From Kistimonas sp964291485 (lineage in GTDB: Bacteria > Pseudomonadota > Gammaproteobacteria > Pseudomonadales > Endozoicomonadaceae): a DNA stretch of 64,000 nucleotides. This document shows positions 1-8,567 of the stretch, piece by piece; the first letter of the stretch is position 1, and every line of letters starts with the position of its first letter. The translations under genes were made by a program, and so were the position numbers. The stretch covers positions 1,674,001 through 1,738,000 of the forward strand of contig OZ220224.1 of the NCBI GenBank assembly GCA_964291485.2, written 5' to 3'. A model generated the notes under the pieces. The model did not search any database, had not been told where the DNA came from, and worked only from the letters and a program-made list of their open reading frames with translations.

Positions 1-1042
1 CCAGTTTTCTGGACAGAATAATGTGGCCGTCGAGAATCGAGCGGGTTTCATCGGCCACTGGTTCGGTCATGTCATCACCTTCAACCAATACGGTGTATAG
101 TGCGGTGATTGAACCTTTGTCAGACATGCCAGCCCGTTCCATCAGTCGGGGCAAGGTGGCGAACACCGATGGCGGGAAGCCGCGCCGGGTGGGCGGTTCA
201 CCGGCAGACAGGCCGATTTCACGCTGGGCCCGTGCGAAACGGGTGACTGAATCCATCAGCAGCAGCACTTTCTTGCCCTGATCACGGAAATACTCTGCAA
301 CCGCGGTCGCTGTGTAGGCGGCCTTGGCCCGTTCCATAGAAGATTTGTCTGATGTTGCGACAACGGTAACGGACTTTTTAACGCCTTCCGGTCCCAGGTC
401 ATGTTCCAGGAATTCCCGGAGTTCTCGTCCCCGTTCACCGATCAGCGCCAGAACGGTTACGTCAACCTCTGCTCCCTTGACCAGCATGGATAGCAGGGTC
501 GACTTACCACCACCGGCGGCTGCGAAAATACCCATCCGCTGGCCTTCTCCACAGGTCAGCATCCCATCCAGTACACGGATGCCCAGAGGAAGCGGGTGGT
601 CAATCAGCTTTCGGGTTAATGGATCAGGCGCATCAGCGTAAACCGGATACCAGGCTTCAGGCTTGGTATTGTTAGTGGGATCTTTGTGGATCGGATTGCC
701 CATGCCGTCCAACACCTGGCCCAGAAGGTGCGGACCCACAGCCACGTGGTGAACCCGGCCGGTGGGAATGACTTCGGTATTGGATGATATACCCAGCATT
801 TCACCGAGAGGCGTCAGAATGGCGTCATATCCCTGAAAACCGACCACTTCGGCGTAACCCACTTCCTCTTCACCAGGCGTTACCAGTTCACACAGTTCAC
901 CGATCTTGGCACCGGCAACGGCGGCTTTGATGATCATGCCCTGAACTTCCGTGACCCGACCACGGATATCCACCAGCCGGCTGCCGTCAACGGCGGTCTG
1001 CAGGGCTTCTGTCAGGTATTCAAGTGCGTCATTGTTGCTCAC
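1..1042 (-). CDS. sctN: T3SS ATPase SctN/YscN type (3' part outside window)
   Basis: This is the first 347 residues of the hexameric ATPase that strips chaperones from type III substrates and unfolds them at the base of the injectisome. The start is GTG at 1042, with an AGAAGGA ribosome site just upstream; the frame stays open to the window edge. Visible are a Walker A loop with GGGKST at residues 177-182, a Walker B-type LLMDS near 261-265, and the segment GEPPTRRGFPPSVFATLPRL at 281-300. That segment, followed by a typical YscN-like stretch ending VEGDDMTEPVADETRSILDG, fits injectisome ATPases better than flagellar FliI. The gene reads left, so the rest of the T3SS operon probably lies outside the window. 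The chaperone gene upstream on the same strand supports the call. Confidence 0.93.
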   Translation of the reverse strand, partial: MSNNDALEYLTEALQTAVDGSRLVDIRGRVTEVQGMIIKAAVAGAKIGELCELVTPGEEEVGYAEVVGFQGYDAILTPLGEMLGISSNTEVIPTGRVHHVAVGPHLLGQVLDGMGNPIHKDPTNNTKPEAWYPVYADAPDPLTRKLIDHPLPLGIRVLDGMLTCGEGQRMGIFAAAGGGKSTLLSMLVKGAEVDVTVLALIGERGRELREFLEHDLGPEGVKKSVTVVATSDKSSMERAKAAYTATAVAEYFRDQGKKVLLLMDSVTRFARAQREIGLSAGEPPTRRGFPPSVFATLPRLMERAGMSDKGSITALYTVLVEGDDMTEPVADETRSILDGHIILSRKL

Positions 1043-1147
1043 GAGACAGTTCCTTCTGTCTGATCAGCGGATCATTAGGAAAGTATATGTTTCCACTGTG
1101 GATGATGTCCGGGCCGATCGCTAAAACGTGCTGACAACCGTCAAAAT

Positions 1148-1174
1148 AAAAGCGCCGACAGTGCGGCGCTTTTT
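1148..1174. terminator. Bidirectional intrinsic terminator between the chaperone gene and sctN
   Basis: A 10-bp perfect stem (1148-1157 with 1164-1173) with a six-base loop ends in T-runs on both strands. On the minus strand it lies just after the CesT-like gene and about 105 bases before the sctN start, so it should reduce readthrough from chaperone to ATPase. Confidence 0.8.
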
Positions 1175-1200
1175 GTGTGGAAACCGACATCTGCCAGAAA

Positions 1201-1710
1201 TCAGACCATGATGCCCATATCCCCACCGGGTTGACCGGGTGGAGGTTTGGGTGCGTCGTTATTGGTTGGTCCGGTTTTACCAGACAGGTCAATCGGGGTA
1301 TCGCTCTCGTTGTCCACTTCCGCGATACACCATTCCAGCGTATTTACAAATTTCTCCAGATTGGATTCAAAGGAACCGTAATCAATGGAGCCAGGCATGG
1401 ACTTGATCAGCAGAATTTCGGTCTTGTCATGGTTGAGCGCCAGGAACGCGCCCTGCATGCTGTGGTGCTGAAGGTTGATAAACAGCAGCTTTTCAAACAG
1501 CTTGGCTTTATCGATTCCGTGGGGATCAAGACGCTTGACGGAGGAGACAAACACCATGGCCTCGTCATCTTCGAGGTACTCAATGTTGACGATCATGGTA
1601 TCGTCGAAGCAGAGACCACAGGCGCCGTGTTCATTGAGCTTCAGTTCGCCCAGCCCAATCCCTTCGGCAAAGCGTTGCAGGTTTTCTTCGACATTCTGCC
1701 GGTGTGACAT
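1201..1710 (-). CDS. CesT/Tir-family type III secretion chaperone
   Basis: A 169-residue small acidic protein. Its pattern matches the CesT family of class I T3SS chaperones: an N-terminal helix followed by LGELKLNEHGACGLCFDDTM, then alternating strands, a FEKLLFINLQHH helix region and a closing helix ending in SFESNLEKFVNTLEWCIAEV. Such proteins dimerise and bind the N-terminal region of an effector to keep it secretion-competent. The C-terminal 35 residues are proline- and glycine-rich and outside the usual fold. A strong GGGAGGA site precedes the ATG at 1710. It lies directly upstream of sctN on the same strand but is separated by a terminator. Its client is unknown; the phosphatase-like effector near 50 kb is one candidate. 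The family is assigned from pattern, since sequence identity in this family is always low. Confidence 0.8.
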   Translation of the reverse strand: MSHRQNVEENLQRFAEGIGLGELKLNEHGACGLCFDDTMIVNIEYLEDDEAMVFVSSVKRLDPHGIDKAKLFEKLLFINLQHHSMQGAFLALNHDKTEILLIKSMPGSIDYGSFESNLEKFVNTLEWCIAEVDNESDTPIDLSGKTGPTNNDAPKPPPGQPGGDMGIMV

Positions 1711-1920
1711 GGTGGTGAATCCTCCCTGGATCTAAAAATGTTGACAGGTCGCTGCGATTACAGGGTTAGACTCACATTCCCCCTGTAAAGTTCCGGCTAT
1801 TTCAGTGACTTATAACCAGAACTTCACACCAGACGACGTTCAGTAGCATGCATGCATCCTGAAAACCTGCCATCAGATATACCCCTAAGTATATACAAGC
1901 TCAGGGCAGGGAAAGGGCAA

Positions 1921-3210
1921 TTACCGTTCCACAATGGCGGTGACCCCTAATCCACCGGCAGCGCAGATGGAAATCAGGCCTCGCCCGCCACCATTTTCTG
2001 CGAGTGTCTTGGCCAATGTTGCGATGATCCGGGCGCCGGTGGCGGCGAAGGGGTGGCCGGTGGCCAGAGAACTGCCTTTGACATTGAGCTTGTCCTTATC
2101 GATAGAGCCCAGCGGAGCAGAAAGTCCCAGCTTTTCCCGGCAGAATGTCGGGTCTTCCCACGTCTTGAGCGTTGACAGTACCTGCGCGGCAAAAGCCTCA
2201 TGAATCTCATAGAAATCAAAATCCTGCAGTGTCAGCCCGGCTTTTTGCAGCATTCTGGGTACGGCATAGGTGGGAGCCATCAACAGGCCTTCCTTGTCAT
2301 TGTCTGCCTTGCCAAAGAAGTCGACGGCAGCGGATTCACAGTGTGTGAGATAAGCCTGCACCGGCAGGTTGCGCTCAGCTGCCCAGTGTTCACTGGCCAG
2401 CAGCACACAGGACGCACCGTCAGTCAGATTCGAGCTGTTGGCGGCAGTCAGGGTGCCCCCGTCATGGTCAAAGACCGGCTTGAGGCTGGCCAGCTTATCC
2501 AGAGAGGTTTCTGGGCGCAGGGTGTTATCCCGCTCCAACCCCCGGAATGGGGAGACCAGGTCGTCAAAGAATCCTGAAAGATAGGCCTTGTTCAGGTTCT
2601 GGTGGCTGTTGAAGGCCATCTGGTCCTGATCGTCCCGGGCAATCTCCCAGTGCTTGGCGGTGATTTCGGCATGTTCACCCATGGATTTGCCTGTACGGGG
2701 TTCGCCATTGACCGGAATGAGGGGAATCAGGTGACGTGGACGGATCTGGGCAACCAGCTTCAGGCGTTCTCCCAGGGATCGGGCACGGTTCAACGCCAGC
2801 AGAATGTGACGCAACTCTTCATTGACGCCGATTGGTGCATCGGAGGTGGTGTCCGAGCCGCCGGCGATCCCGGCATCTATCTGCCCGAGGGCAATTTTGT
2901 TGGCGACCAGGATGGCGGCTTCCAGACCGGTCGCACAGGCCTGCTGGATATCGTAGCAGGGGGTATCCGGACTCAGTGTTGTATTCAGGACAGATTCACG
3001 GGTGAGGTTAAAATCCCGTGAATGCTTGATAACGGCACCGGCGACCACTTCTCCGAGCCGTTCATTGCTCAGCTGATAGCGGTTGACCAGGCCATTGAGG
3101 GCCGCGGTCAGCATGTCCTGGTTGCTGGCGTTGGCATAAACCCCATTGGAGCGGGCGAAGGGGATACGGTTGCCTCCGATGATGGCGACGCGTTGGATGG
3201 TCTGGCTCAT
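1921..3210 (-). CDS. Thiolase (acetyl-CoA C-acyltransferase, FadA2/FadI-like)
   Basis: A 429-residue thiolase that would cleave 3-ketoacyl-CoA with CoA, or condense two acyl-CoAs, in the cytoplasm. The catalytic set is complete: nucleophile Cys92 in QQACATG, His337 in EIHEAFAAQ, His386 in GHPFAATGAR and the acid/base Cys416 in CAAGGLG. Length and motifs are close to FadI/FadA2-type enzymes of 425-440 residues. It is divergent from the FabG4-like reductase, with a 195-bp shared upstream region. In mycobacteria fadA2, fabG4 and htdX lie together; here the matching MaoC gene is about 38 kb away beyond the adhesin island. Role in fatty-acid or hydroxyalkanoate turnover is inferred. Confidence 0.92.
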   Translation of the reverse strand: MSQTIQRVAIIGGNRIPFARSNGVYANASNQDMLTAALNGLVNRYQLSNERLGEVVAGAVIKHSRDFNLTRESVLNTTLSPDTPCYDIQQACATGLEAAILVANKIALGQIDAGIAGGSDTTSDAPIGVNEELRHILLALNRARSLGERLKLVAQIRPRHLIPLIPVNGEPRTGKSMGEHAEITAKHWEIARDDQDQMAFNSHQNLNKAYLSGFFDDLVSPFRGLERDNTLRPETSLDKLASLKPVFDHDGGTLTAANSSNLTDGASCVLLASEHWAAERNLPVQAYLTHCESAAVDFFGKADNDKEGLLMAPTYAVPRMLQKAGLTLQDFDFYEIHEAFAAQVLSTLKTWEDPTFCREKLGLSAPLGSIDKDKLNVKGSSLATGHPFAATGARIIATLAKTLAENGGGRGLISICAAGGLGVTAIVER

Positions 3211-3405
3211 AATACTCCCGCGATGCAGCTGTTGTTATGTCTGAGGGCAGTCTAATCATGATGCACTGCTTCTCATTGGCCTGTCAGCCCCGTATTCTTC
3301 AGTAGCCAGTCAATTCCCTGGGGCAAAGGCTTTGCTGAAATAGCAGGCCGCCAGAGAGCATCTGCCCGCAGACAACGATGTCGCCGAACAACAAAGAGGC
3401 CCACC

Positions 3406-4830
3406 ATGCCCGACAAGTATCAGAAATTGGCCAATTCATCTTTGGGAAAAAGCCTGTTCAGTGCACTGGGGCTGCCAACCCCGGTACCGCTTGAGCGTCA
3501 GGTCCAGGTATCTGACAGCATTATCCGGGGTAGAGTGGTGCTGGGCGCTGCGACTAATGCCGAACTGTTGCCGGCACTTGCGCAAACCCTGTCTGATGCC
3601 GGGGCAGACCTCCAGCAGTTGGCTGATGCTGACACCGCCGAGGTGATTGCCGCGGCGGTATCGGCTGCGGGGGGGCAGATTGCGCCGTTTGAAACGCAAG
3701 CTACAACGGCGGGAAGTGGTTGTAAGGGATTGGTCTTTGATGCCTCTGGCATTGGCTCAACCTATGAACTCCGTGCATTGCATACGTTTTTCAGTCCGCT
3801 GGTCCGGCAGGTGCAGTCCTGTGGCCGGATTGTGGTGCTGGGACGACCGGTGTCTACTGCAGGGACGCCTTCACAGGCCGCTGCCATGCGGGCGCTGGAA
3901 GGCTTTGTTCGCAGTCTTGCCAAGGAGGTCGGGCGTAAAGGTGTTACTGTACAACTGATCTATGTGGCTAAGGGAGCAGAAGAACAACTGGAGTCCCCGT
4001 TGCGTTTCTGTCTCTCGTCCCGTTCTGCCTATGTTTCTGCACAGGTGATTACCGTTGACAGTGCCCAGGGTGCAGAAGCCCCTGACTGGGAGCAGCCCCT
4101 GTCGGGTAAGGTGGCGCTGGTGACTGGTGCTTCCCGGGGCATTGGTGAATCAATCGCAGGTGTGCTGGCACGGGATGGAGCGACGGTCGTTTGTCTGGAT
4201 ATTCCTGCGGCTGCCCAGGCACTGGAGGCAGTGGCTGCATCGATTAATGGCAAAACGTTGGCGGTTGATATCACCCATGATAAGTCTCCGGAGACTATCG
4301 CCGATGCTGTGGCGGCGATCAGCGGCGGTGTGGATATAGTGGTGCACAATGCGGGTATCACCCGTGACAAGACCTTGGCCCGGATGAAACCGGAGTGGTG
4401 GGATATGGTCCTGGACATCAACCTCTGTTCAGAAGAGCGTATTAATGATGCGCTGCTGGCCCGGGACCTGTTACGTTCCGGTGGTCGGATTGTCTGTGTA
4501 TCTTCCATGAGCGGTATTGCCGGGAATTTTGGTCAGACTAACTATGCGGCATCCAAGGCGGGTGTCATTGGTTACGTGCAGGCCATGGCAAAGCCGCTGG
4601 CAGAGAAACAGATTACTATTAATGCCGTTGCGCCGGGCTTTATTGAAACCCAGATGACTGCCGCCATCCCGCTGTTGACCCGTGAAGCGGGCCGTCGCAT
4701 GAACTCTCTGTCTCAAGGCGGATTGCCTGAGGATGTTGCAGAGACCATTGCTTTCTTTGCCAGCCCGGCCTCAGCCGGTGTTAATGGCAATGTGATCCGA
4801 GTCTGCGGGCAATCCTTGCTAGGTGCCTGA
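3406..4830 (+). CDS. fabG4: High-molecular-weight 3-oxoacyl-ACP/CoA reductase, FabG4 type
   Basis: A 474-residue protein, about twice the size of a normal FabG. Residues 1-225 form the extra flavodoxin/Rossmann-like domain typical of FabG4. Residues 232-474 are a classical short-chain dehydrogenase with cofactor motif TGASRGIG (240-247), NAG (315-317), and the catalytic Ser366/367, Tyr380 and Lys384. It should reduce 3-oxoacyl thioesters with NAD(P)H; characterised FabG4 enzymes prefer NADH and CoA substrates. The start at 3406 follows an AAAGAGG site. It is divergent from the thiolase and closed by a strong terminator at 4834-4885, so it is not cotranscribed with the transpeptidase that follows. 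Confidence 0.9.
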   Translation: MPDKYQKLANSSLGKSLFSALGLPTPVPLERQVQVSDSIIRGRVVLGAATNAELLPALAQTLSDAGADLQQLADADTAEVIAAAVSAAGGQIAPFETQATTAGSGCKGLVFDASGIGSTYELRALHTFFSPLVRQVQSCGRIVVLGRPVSTAGTPSQAAAMRALEGFVRSLAKEVGRKGVTVQLIYVAKGAEEQLESPLRFCLSSRSAYVSAQVITVDSAQGAEAPDWEQPLSGKVALVTGASRGIGESIAGVLARDGATVVCLDIPAAAQALEAVAASINGKTLAVDITHDKSPETIADAVAAISGGVDIVVHNAGITRDKTLARMKPEWWDMVLDINLCSEERINDALLARDLLRSGGRIVCVSSMSGIAGNFGQTNYAASKAGVIGYVQAMAKPLAEKQITINAVAPGFIETQMTAAIPLLTREAGRRMNSLSQGGLPEDVAETIAFFASPASAGVNGNVIRVCGQSLLGA

Positions 4831-4833
4831 TCC

Positions 4834-4885
4834 CGGCGTAAGGCTGTCGGGACTTATCAGAAATCCCGACAGTCCGCCGTTTTTA
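4834..4885 (+). terminator. Intrinsic terminator after fabG4
   Basis: An inner 9-bp stem (CTGTCGGGA with TCCCGACAG) is extended by an outer CGGCG/CGCCG pairing and followed by TTTTTAT. It marks the left border of the adhesin island. Confidence 0.88.
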
Positions 4886-4971
4886 TATTCGTAATTGATC
4901 CAGAACTACTCACGAAAGCCGCCGATACATGCCTGTATACCTGATGTTTGTTTGGAGGTATGGACAGAGTC

Positions 4972-6339
4972 ATGCACCGGTGGTTTGTAGTCGTGCTGTT
5001 GTTGACAGTCACCCCTCATCTTCCTGCGGAAGAGCGGCGCCTGTTGGACTGGCTCGCCAGCCTGCCCAGTCATGGTTTAGCTGTGTCCCATCAGGACTGG
5101 CTGATTCTGTCGACATCTCCTTCCCCGCCACAATTACAGGTCATTACCACGAAATATGCCCATTACCTTGATACCGGTCGGGTGGACCGCTATCTCTACC
5201 AGCCGGGATGGCGGATTCCAGACGTACCTCTATTGACACCTGAACAGCAACAGATTGAGATAAATCAGCTTTATCTGATCCAATCCGCGATTCCACAGTA
5301 TGAAGCCCTCAGGGAGGCTATGGCTCGCTTACAATACTGGCTGAAGGACGTGCGACGACTCTTTCCTGATGATCTGGTTATTTATGGGGGGGATCAGCAT
5401 ATAACCATCCCGCTGCTCAATGCCTGGCTGCGAGATCTGGATATTGCCCACAACCTGCCGGATGATCACTACAGTGAAGAACATCTTGATGCTCTGACCA
5501 AGGTCCAGACTCGTTATAAGCTGGGGCCGGACGGGCGCCTGGGGCCAATGACGCGTCAGGCACTGATTGCGATTACCCATGACCGAATTCGTACTCTCAA
5601 AGTGAATCTTGAGCGATTGCGCTGGTTGCCCCGGGCGTTGCCGGAGCAGCATGTCTGGGTTGATATCGCTGGCTATGAAGTCATATGGATGAATGATGGC
5701 CGTGAAGCCGGACGCTACCGGGCAATTAGCGGTATGCCTAATCGTCAGACTCCTATTTTTCAGGAAAGCATTGAAAGTGTGACCGTGAACCCTGTCTGGA
5801 AGGTTCCTCATTCTCTGGCGGCGTATGATCTGTTACGCAAAGAGAAAAAAACACCCGGGTTTCTAAAGCAGGAAGGGTTCAAAGTTTATGAAAGCTGGGA
5901 TGACCGGGCACCGGAAGTGGCGATTGACCGGATCGATTTCCAAGGCCTGGTAGAGACAGAATTCCGCTACCGACTGGAACAGAAGCCTGGTCCAGAAAAC
6001 CGGCTGGGCCGTTACAAAATCAACCTGCCTAACAAGCTGGGTATTTATCTCCATGATACCCACAAGCCAGAACTGTTTGATGAGGATGACCGTTCACTGA
6101 GCTCGGGTTGCACCCGGGTTGAGGGCATCGCGCAACTGGTCAGGCAGATGGTGACTCCCCAGGGGTTGCAGACAGAATGGCGGGCGCTGGCAGACGCCAG
6201 CCATACTGGAAAACTGGTATTACAGCAGGAGATACCGGTTTTCTTCGTCTATTTTACTGCCTGGCCGGATGCAACCGGCAGGGTGCGGTTCAGGGACGAT
6301 ATTTACCAGTTGGATAATGCCCTGGAAAGCCGGTTCTAA
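4972..6339 (+). CDS. L,D-transpeptidase, LdtD (YcbB)-like
   Basis: A periplasmic peptidoglycan enzyme that forms 3-3 cross-links or attaches molecules to meso-diaminopimelate. From ATG 4972 it has 455 residues with a signal peptide (HRWFVVVLLLTVTPHLPA). A peptidoglycan-binding repeat (LTKVQTRYKLGPDGRLGPMT) precedes a YkuD domain with His361 (HDT) and Cys380 in SSGCTRV, the LdtD-type version of the active site. The start is uncertain: the GGAGG at 4954-4958 is 1 nt from ATG 4960 and 13 nt from ATG 4972, and an in-frame TTG lies at 4948; 4972 gives the cleanest signal peptide. It is shorter than E. coli LdtD (615 residues). Only 68 bases and no terminator separate it from the ABC transporter gene, so cotranscription with the secretion genes is likely. 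Confidence 0.87.
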   Translation: MHRWFVVVLLLTVTPHLPAEERRLLDWLASLPSHGLAVSHQDWLILSTSPSPPQLQVITTKYAHYLDTGRVDRYLYQPGWRIPDVPLLTPEQQQIEINQLYLIQSAIPQYEALREAMARLQYWLKDVRRLFPDDLVIYGGDQHITIPLLNAWLRDLDIAHNLPDDHYSEEHLDALTKVQTRYKLGPDGRLGPMTRQALIAITHDRIRTLKVNLERLRWLPRALPEQHVWVDIAGYEVIWMNDGREAGRYRAISGMPNRQTPIFQESIESVTVNPVWKVPHSLAAYDLLRKEKKTPGFLKQEGFKVYESWDDRAPEVAIDRIDFQGLVETEFRYRLEQKPGPENRLGRYKINLPNKLGIYLHDTHKPELFDEDDRSLSSGCTRVEGIAQLVRQMVTPQGLQTEWRALADASHTGKLVLQQEIPVFFVYFTAWPDATGRVRFRDDIYQLDNALESRF

Positions 6340-6407
6340 CGTATTTGCCGTGTCCGGCCGATACACCTCGTATTCGCTTCATATTTGAATTACAAAGGCT
6401 GTACTGC

Positions 6408-8567
6408 ATGGATGCTTTTGACGCGCCTGATCAGGCATCAGAGACGACAATTCCTGCCACGTCCCTACTGACTTGCATGGTCACCATGACCAAAATGCTG
6501 GGCAAGCCGCTCAGCGCCGAATCCCTGACAGCTGGACTGCCGATCAAGGAACACAGCCTGACCCCTGACCTGTTTATCCGCGCCGCTGAACGGGCCGGTT
6601 TTTCCTCACGGATGCTGGATCGCAAGCCGGATGAACTGAGCAGCCTAATCTGCCCTGCGGTTTTTCTATTCAGTGAAGACTCCGGGTGCATTCTCACGGA
6701 CGTCAATAAGGCGAACAAGGAAGCCACAGTAACCCTGCTCCATGGTGACGAACCTGAAAGCCGGGTAGTGTCGTTTGAAGAGCTGGAAGCTGCTGGCAAT
6801 GGCTCTATCCTGCTGATCAAGCGGCGACTGGAGCATGACAGTAGAACACCGGAAGTCTTGAAGCAGAAGCAGTCCCACTGGTTTTGGGGCACGATTCTCC
6901 GGTCAGTACCCATTTACCGGGATGTGCTGGTGGCCTCATTTGTGATTAATATGCTGGCGCTGGTCAGTCCATTCTTTGTCATGAATGTCTATGATCGGGT
7001 CGTACCCAATAATGCAATAGAAACCCTGTGGATGCTGTCCATTGGGGGGCTGATTGCATTCACTTTCGACTTTATCCTGAAATGGCTCCGCTCATACTGT
7101 ATTGATGTGGCAGGCAAAAAATCCGACATCCTGCTTTCAGCCAGTATCATGGAACATGTCTTGGGATTGGAGATGGCGTCCAAACCGGCATCTGTAGGCA
7201 GTTTTGCCAAGAGCATGCAGGAATTTGAAAGTATCCGGGAGTTTATTACCTCATCGACCACGACCACACTGATTGATATTCCGTTTACTGTCCTGCTTTT
7301 GCTGGCCATTTTCATGATCGGCGGCCCTATCGCCCTGGTGCCCCTGGTAGGGATTATTGCCATCCTGGTTTACAGCTTCTTGATCCAGAAGCCGCTGAAA
7401 GAATCCATTGAAAAAACGTATCGTGCCTCCGCCCAGAAAAATGCCAGCCTGATCGAGAACCTTACCGCGCTGGAATCTCTGCGCCTTTACGGGGCAGAGT
7501 CCCAGATGCAGCACACATGGGAGAGTTCAGTCGGCCACATTTCACGCTGGAGTATGAAAGGGAAGCAGCTGAGCAACTCAGCCAGCCTGTTTGCCGGATT
7601 TGTCCAGAGCAGTGCCACCATTCTGATCGTGCTGGTCGGGGTTTACCTGATCAGTGCCGGTGAGGCCAGCATGGGGGCATTGATCGCTGCTGTCATGCTA
7701 TCCGGTCGCGCCATGGGGCCAATGGTTCAGGTGGCCAGCCTCTCGACCCGTTACAACCAGGCCAAGGCCGCCCTGGAAGGCTTGCAGAAAGTGATGGATA
7801 TGCCCAAGGAGCGCAATCCGGAGAAAGCCTATCTGCACCTCGATGATTGCCGGGGTGACATTGAGATCAACAACCTCTCGTTTACCTACGCCGACCAACC
7901 GGTACCAGCGATCAGAGATTTAACGATCAAGATTGAGGCCGGCGAAAAGGTGGGCCTGATTGGTCGGATTGGTTCCGGGAAGTCGACGCTCGCCAAGTTG
8001 CTGCCGGGCCTTTACAAACCCTCTGAAGGGCTTATTCGTCTGGATGGCATTGATATCAATCAGGTAGATCCGGCTGAGCGCCAGCGCCTGATTGGTTGTG
8101 TCCCGCAGGATATGAACCTGTTCTTCGGGACGGTCAAGCACAACATTACCCTGGGTGCCGAAGATGTTGACATGGGACGGGTCGCGGAAGTGGCCAAAAT
8201 CGCCTGTGTCACGGATTTTGTGAATCTGCACCCCGAAGGTATGGATATGCCGGTGGCTGAGCGGGGGGCGAACCTGTCCGGTGGACAGCGCCAGGCCGTG
8301 ATCCTTGCCCGGGCCCTGCTGCTGGACCCACCAATCCTGATTCTGGATGAGCCAACCAGCGCCATGGACCAGGTGACCGAAGCCAAGGTCATTGCCAATA
8401 TTCAGGAACACTGCAAGGACAAGACGATTATTCTCATCACACACCGTACATCATTGCTGGGGCTGGTGGATAAGCTGGCTGTACTGGATCACGGTGCGTT
8501 AGTTGCGTATGGAGCCAAGGATGGCGTTATCGAAGCAATTAAGAACGGTAAAATACCGTTTCATTAA
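6408..8567 (+). CDS. Type I secretion ABC transporter, LapB-like
   Basis: The inner-membrane ATPase/permease of a type I secretion system; it binds the C-terminal signal of RTX proteins and powers export. From ATG 6408 (AAAGG site upstream) it has 719 residues. Residues 1-130 are a C39-like domain without the canonical catalytic QxxxxxCG motif, so it should dock rather than cleave substrate. Six membrane helices follow (about 170-440, starting LVASFVINMLALVSPFFVM), then the ATPase with GSGKST (522-527), LSGGQ (623-627) and ILILDEPTSAMD. A longer reading from a TTG at 6345 is possible but lacks a ribosome site. The adaptor gene overlaps its 3' end and the TolC-like gene follows, giving a complete three-part exporter upstream of its likely cargo. 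Confidence 0.93.
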   Translation: MDAFDAPDQASETTIPATSLLTCMVTMTKMLGKPLSAESLTAGLPIKEHSLTPDLFIRAAERAGFSSRMLDRKPDELSSLICPAVFLFSEDSGCILTDVNKANKEATVTLLHGDEPESRVVSFEELEAAGNGSILLIKRRLEHDSRTPEVLKQKQSHWFWGTILRSVPIYRDVLVASFVINMLALVSPFFVMNVYDRVVPNNAIETLWMLSIGGLIAFTFDFILKWLRSYCIDVAGKKSDILLSASIMEHVLGLEMASKPASVGSFAKSMQEFESIREFITSSTTTTLIDIPFTVLLLLAIFMIGGPIALVPLVGIIAILVYSFLIQKPLKESIEKTYRASAQKNASLIENLTALESLRLYGAESQMQHTWESSVGHISRWSMKGKQLSNSASLFAGFVQSSATILIVLVGVYLISAGEASMGALIAAVMLSGRAMGPMVQVASLSTRYNQAKAALEGLQKVMDMPKERNPEKAYLHLDDCRGDIEINNLSFTYADQPVPAIRDLTIKIEAGEKVGLIGRIGSGKSTLAKLLPGLYKPSEGLIRLDGIDINQVDPAERQRLIGCVPQDMNLFFGTVKHNITLGAEDVDMGRVAEVAKIACVTDFVNLHPEGMDMPVAERGANLSGGQRQAVILARALLLDPPILILDEPTSAMDQVTEAKVIANIQEHCKDKTIILITHRTSLLGLVDKLAVLDHGALVAYGAKDGVIEAIKNGKIPFH

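Noticed and set aside
1..1042. Flagellar ATPase FliI as identity of the left-edge ATPase
   Set aside because: The GEPPTRRGFPPSVFATLPRL segment and a neighbouring CesT-type chaperone fit injectisome SctN; FliI usually has ATKGYPPSVFAKLP at this place.
6345..6407. N-terminal extension of the ABC transporter from a TTG start
   Set aside because: No ribosome site, and the extra residues are not part of the C39-like domain; ATG 6408 has an AAAGG site.
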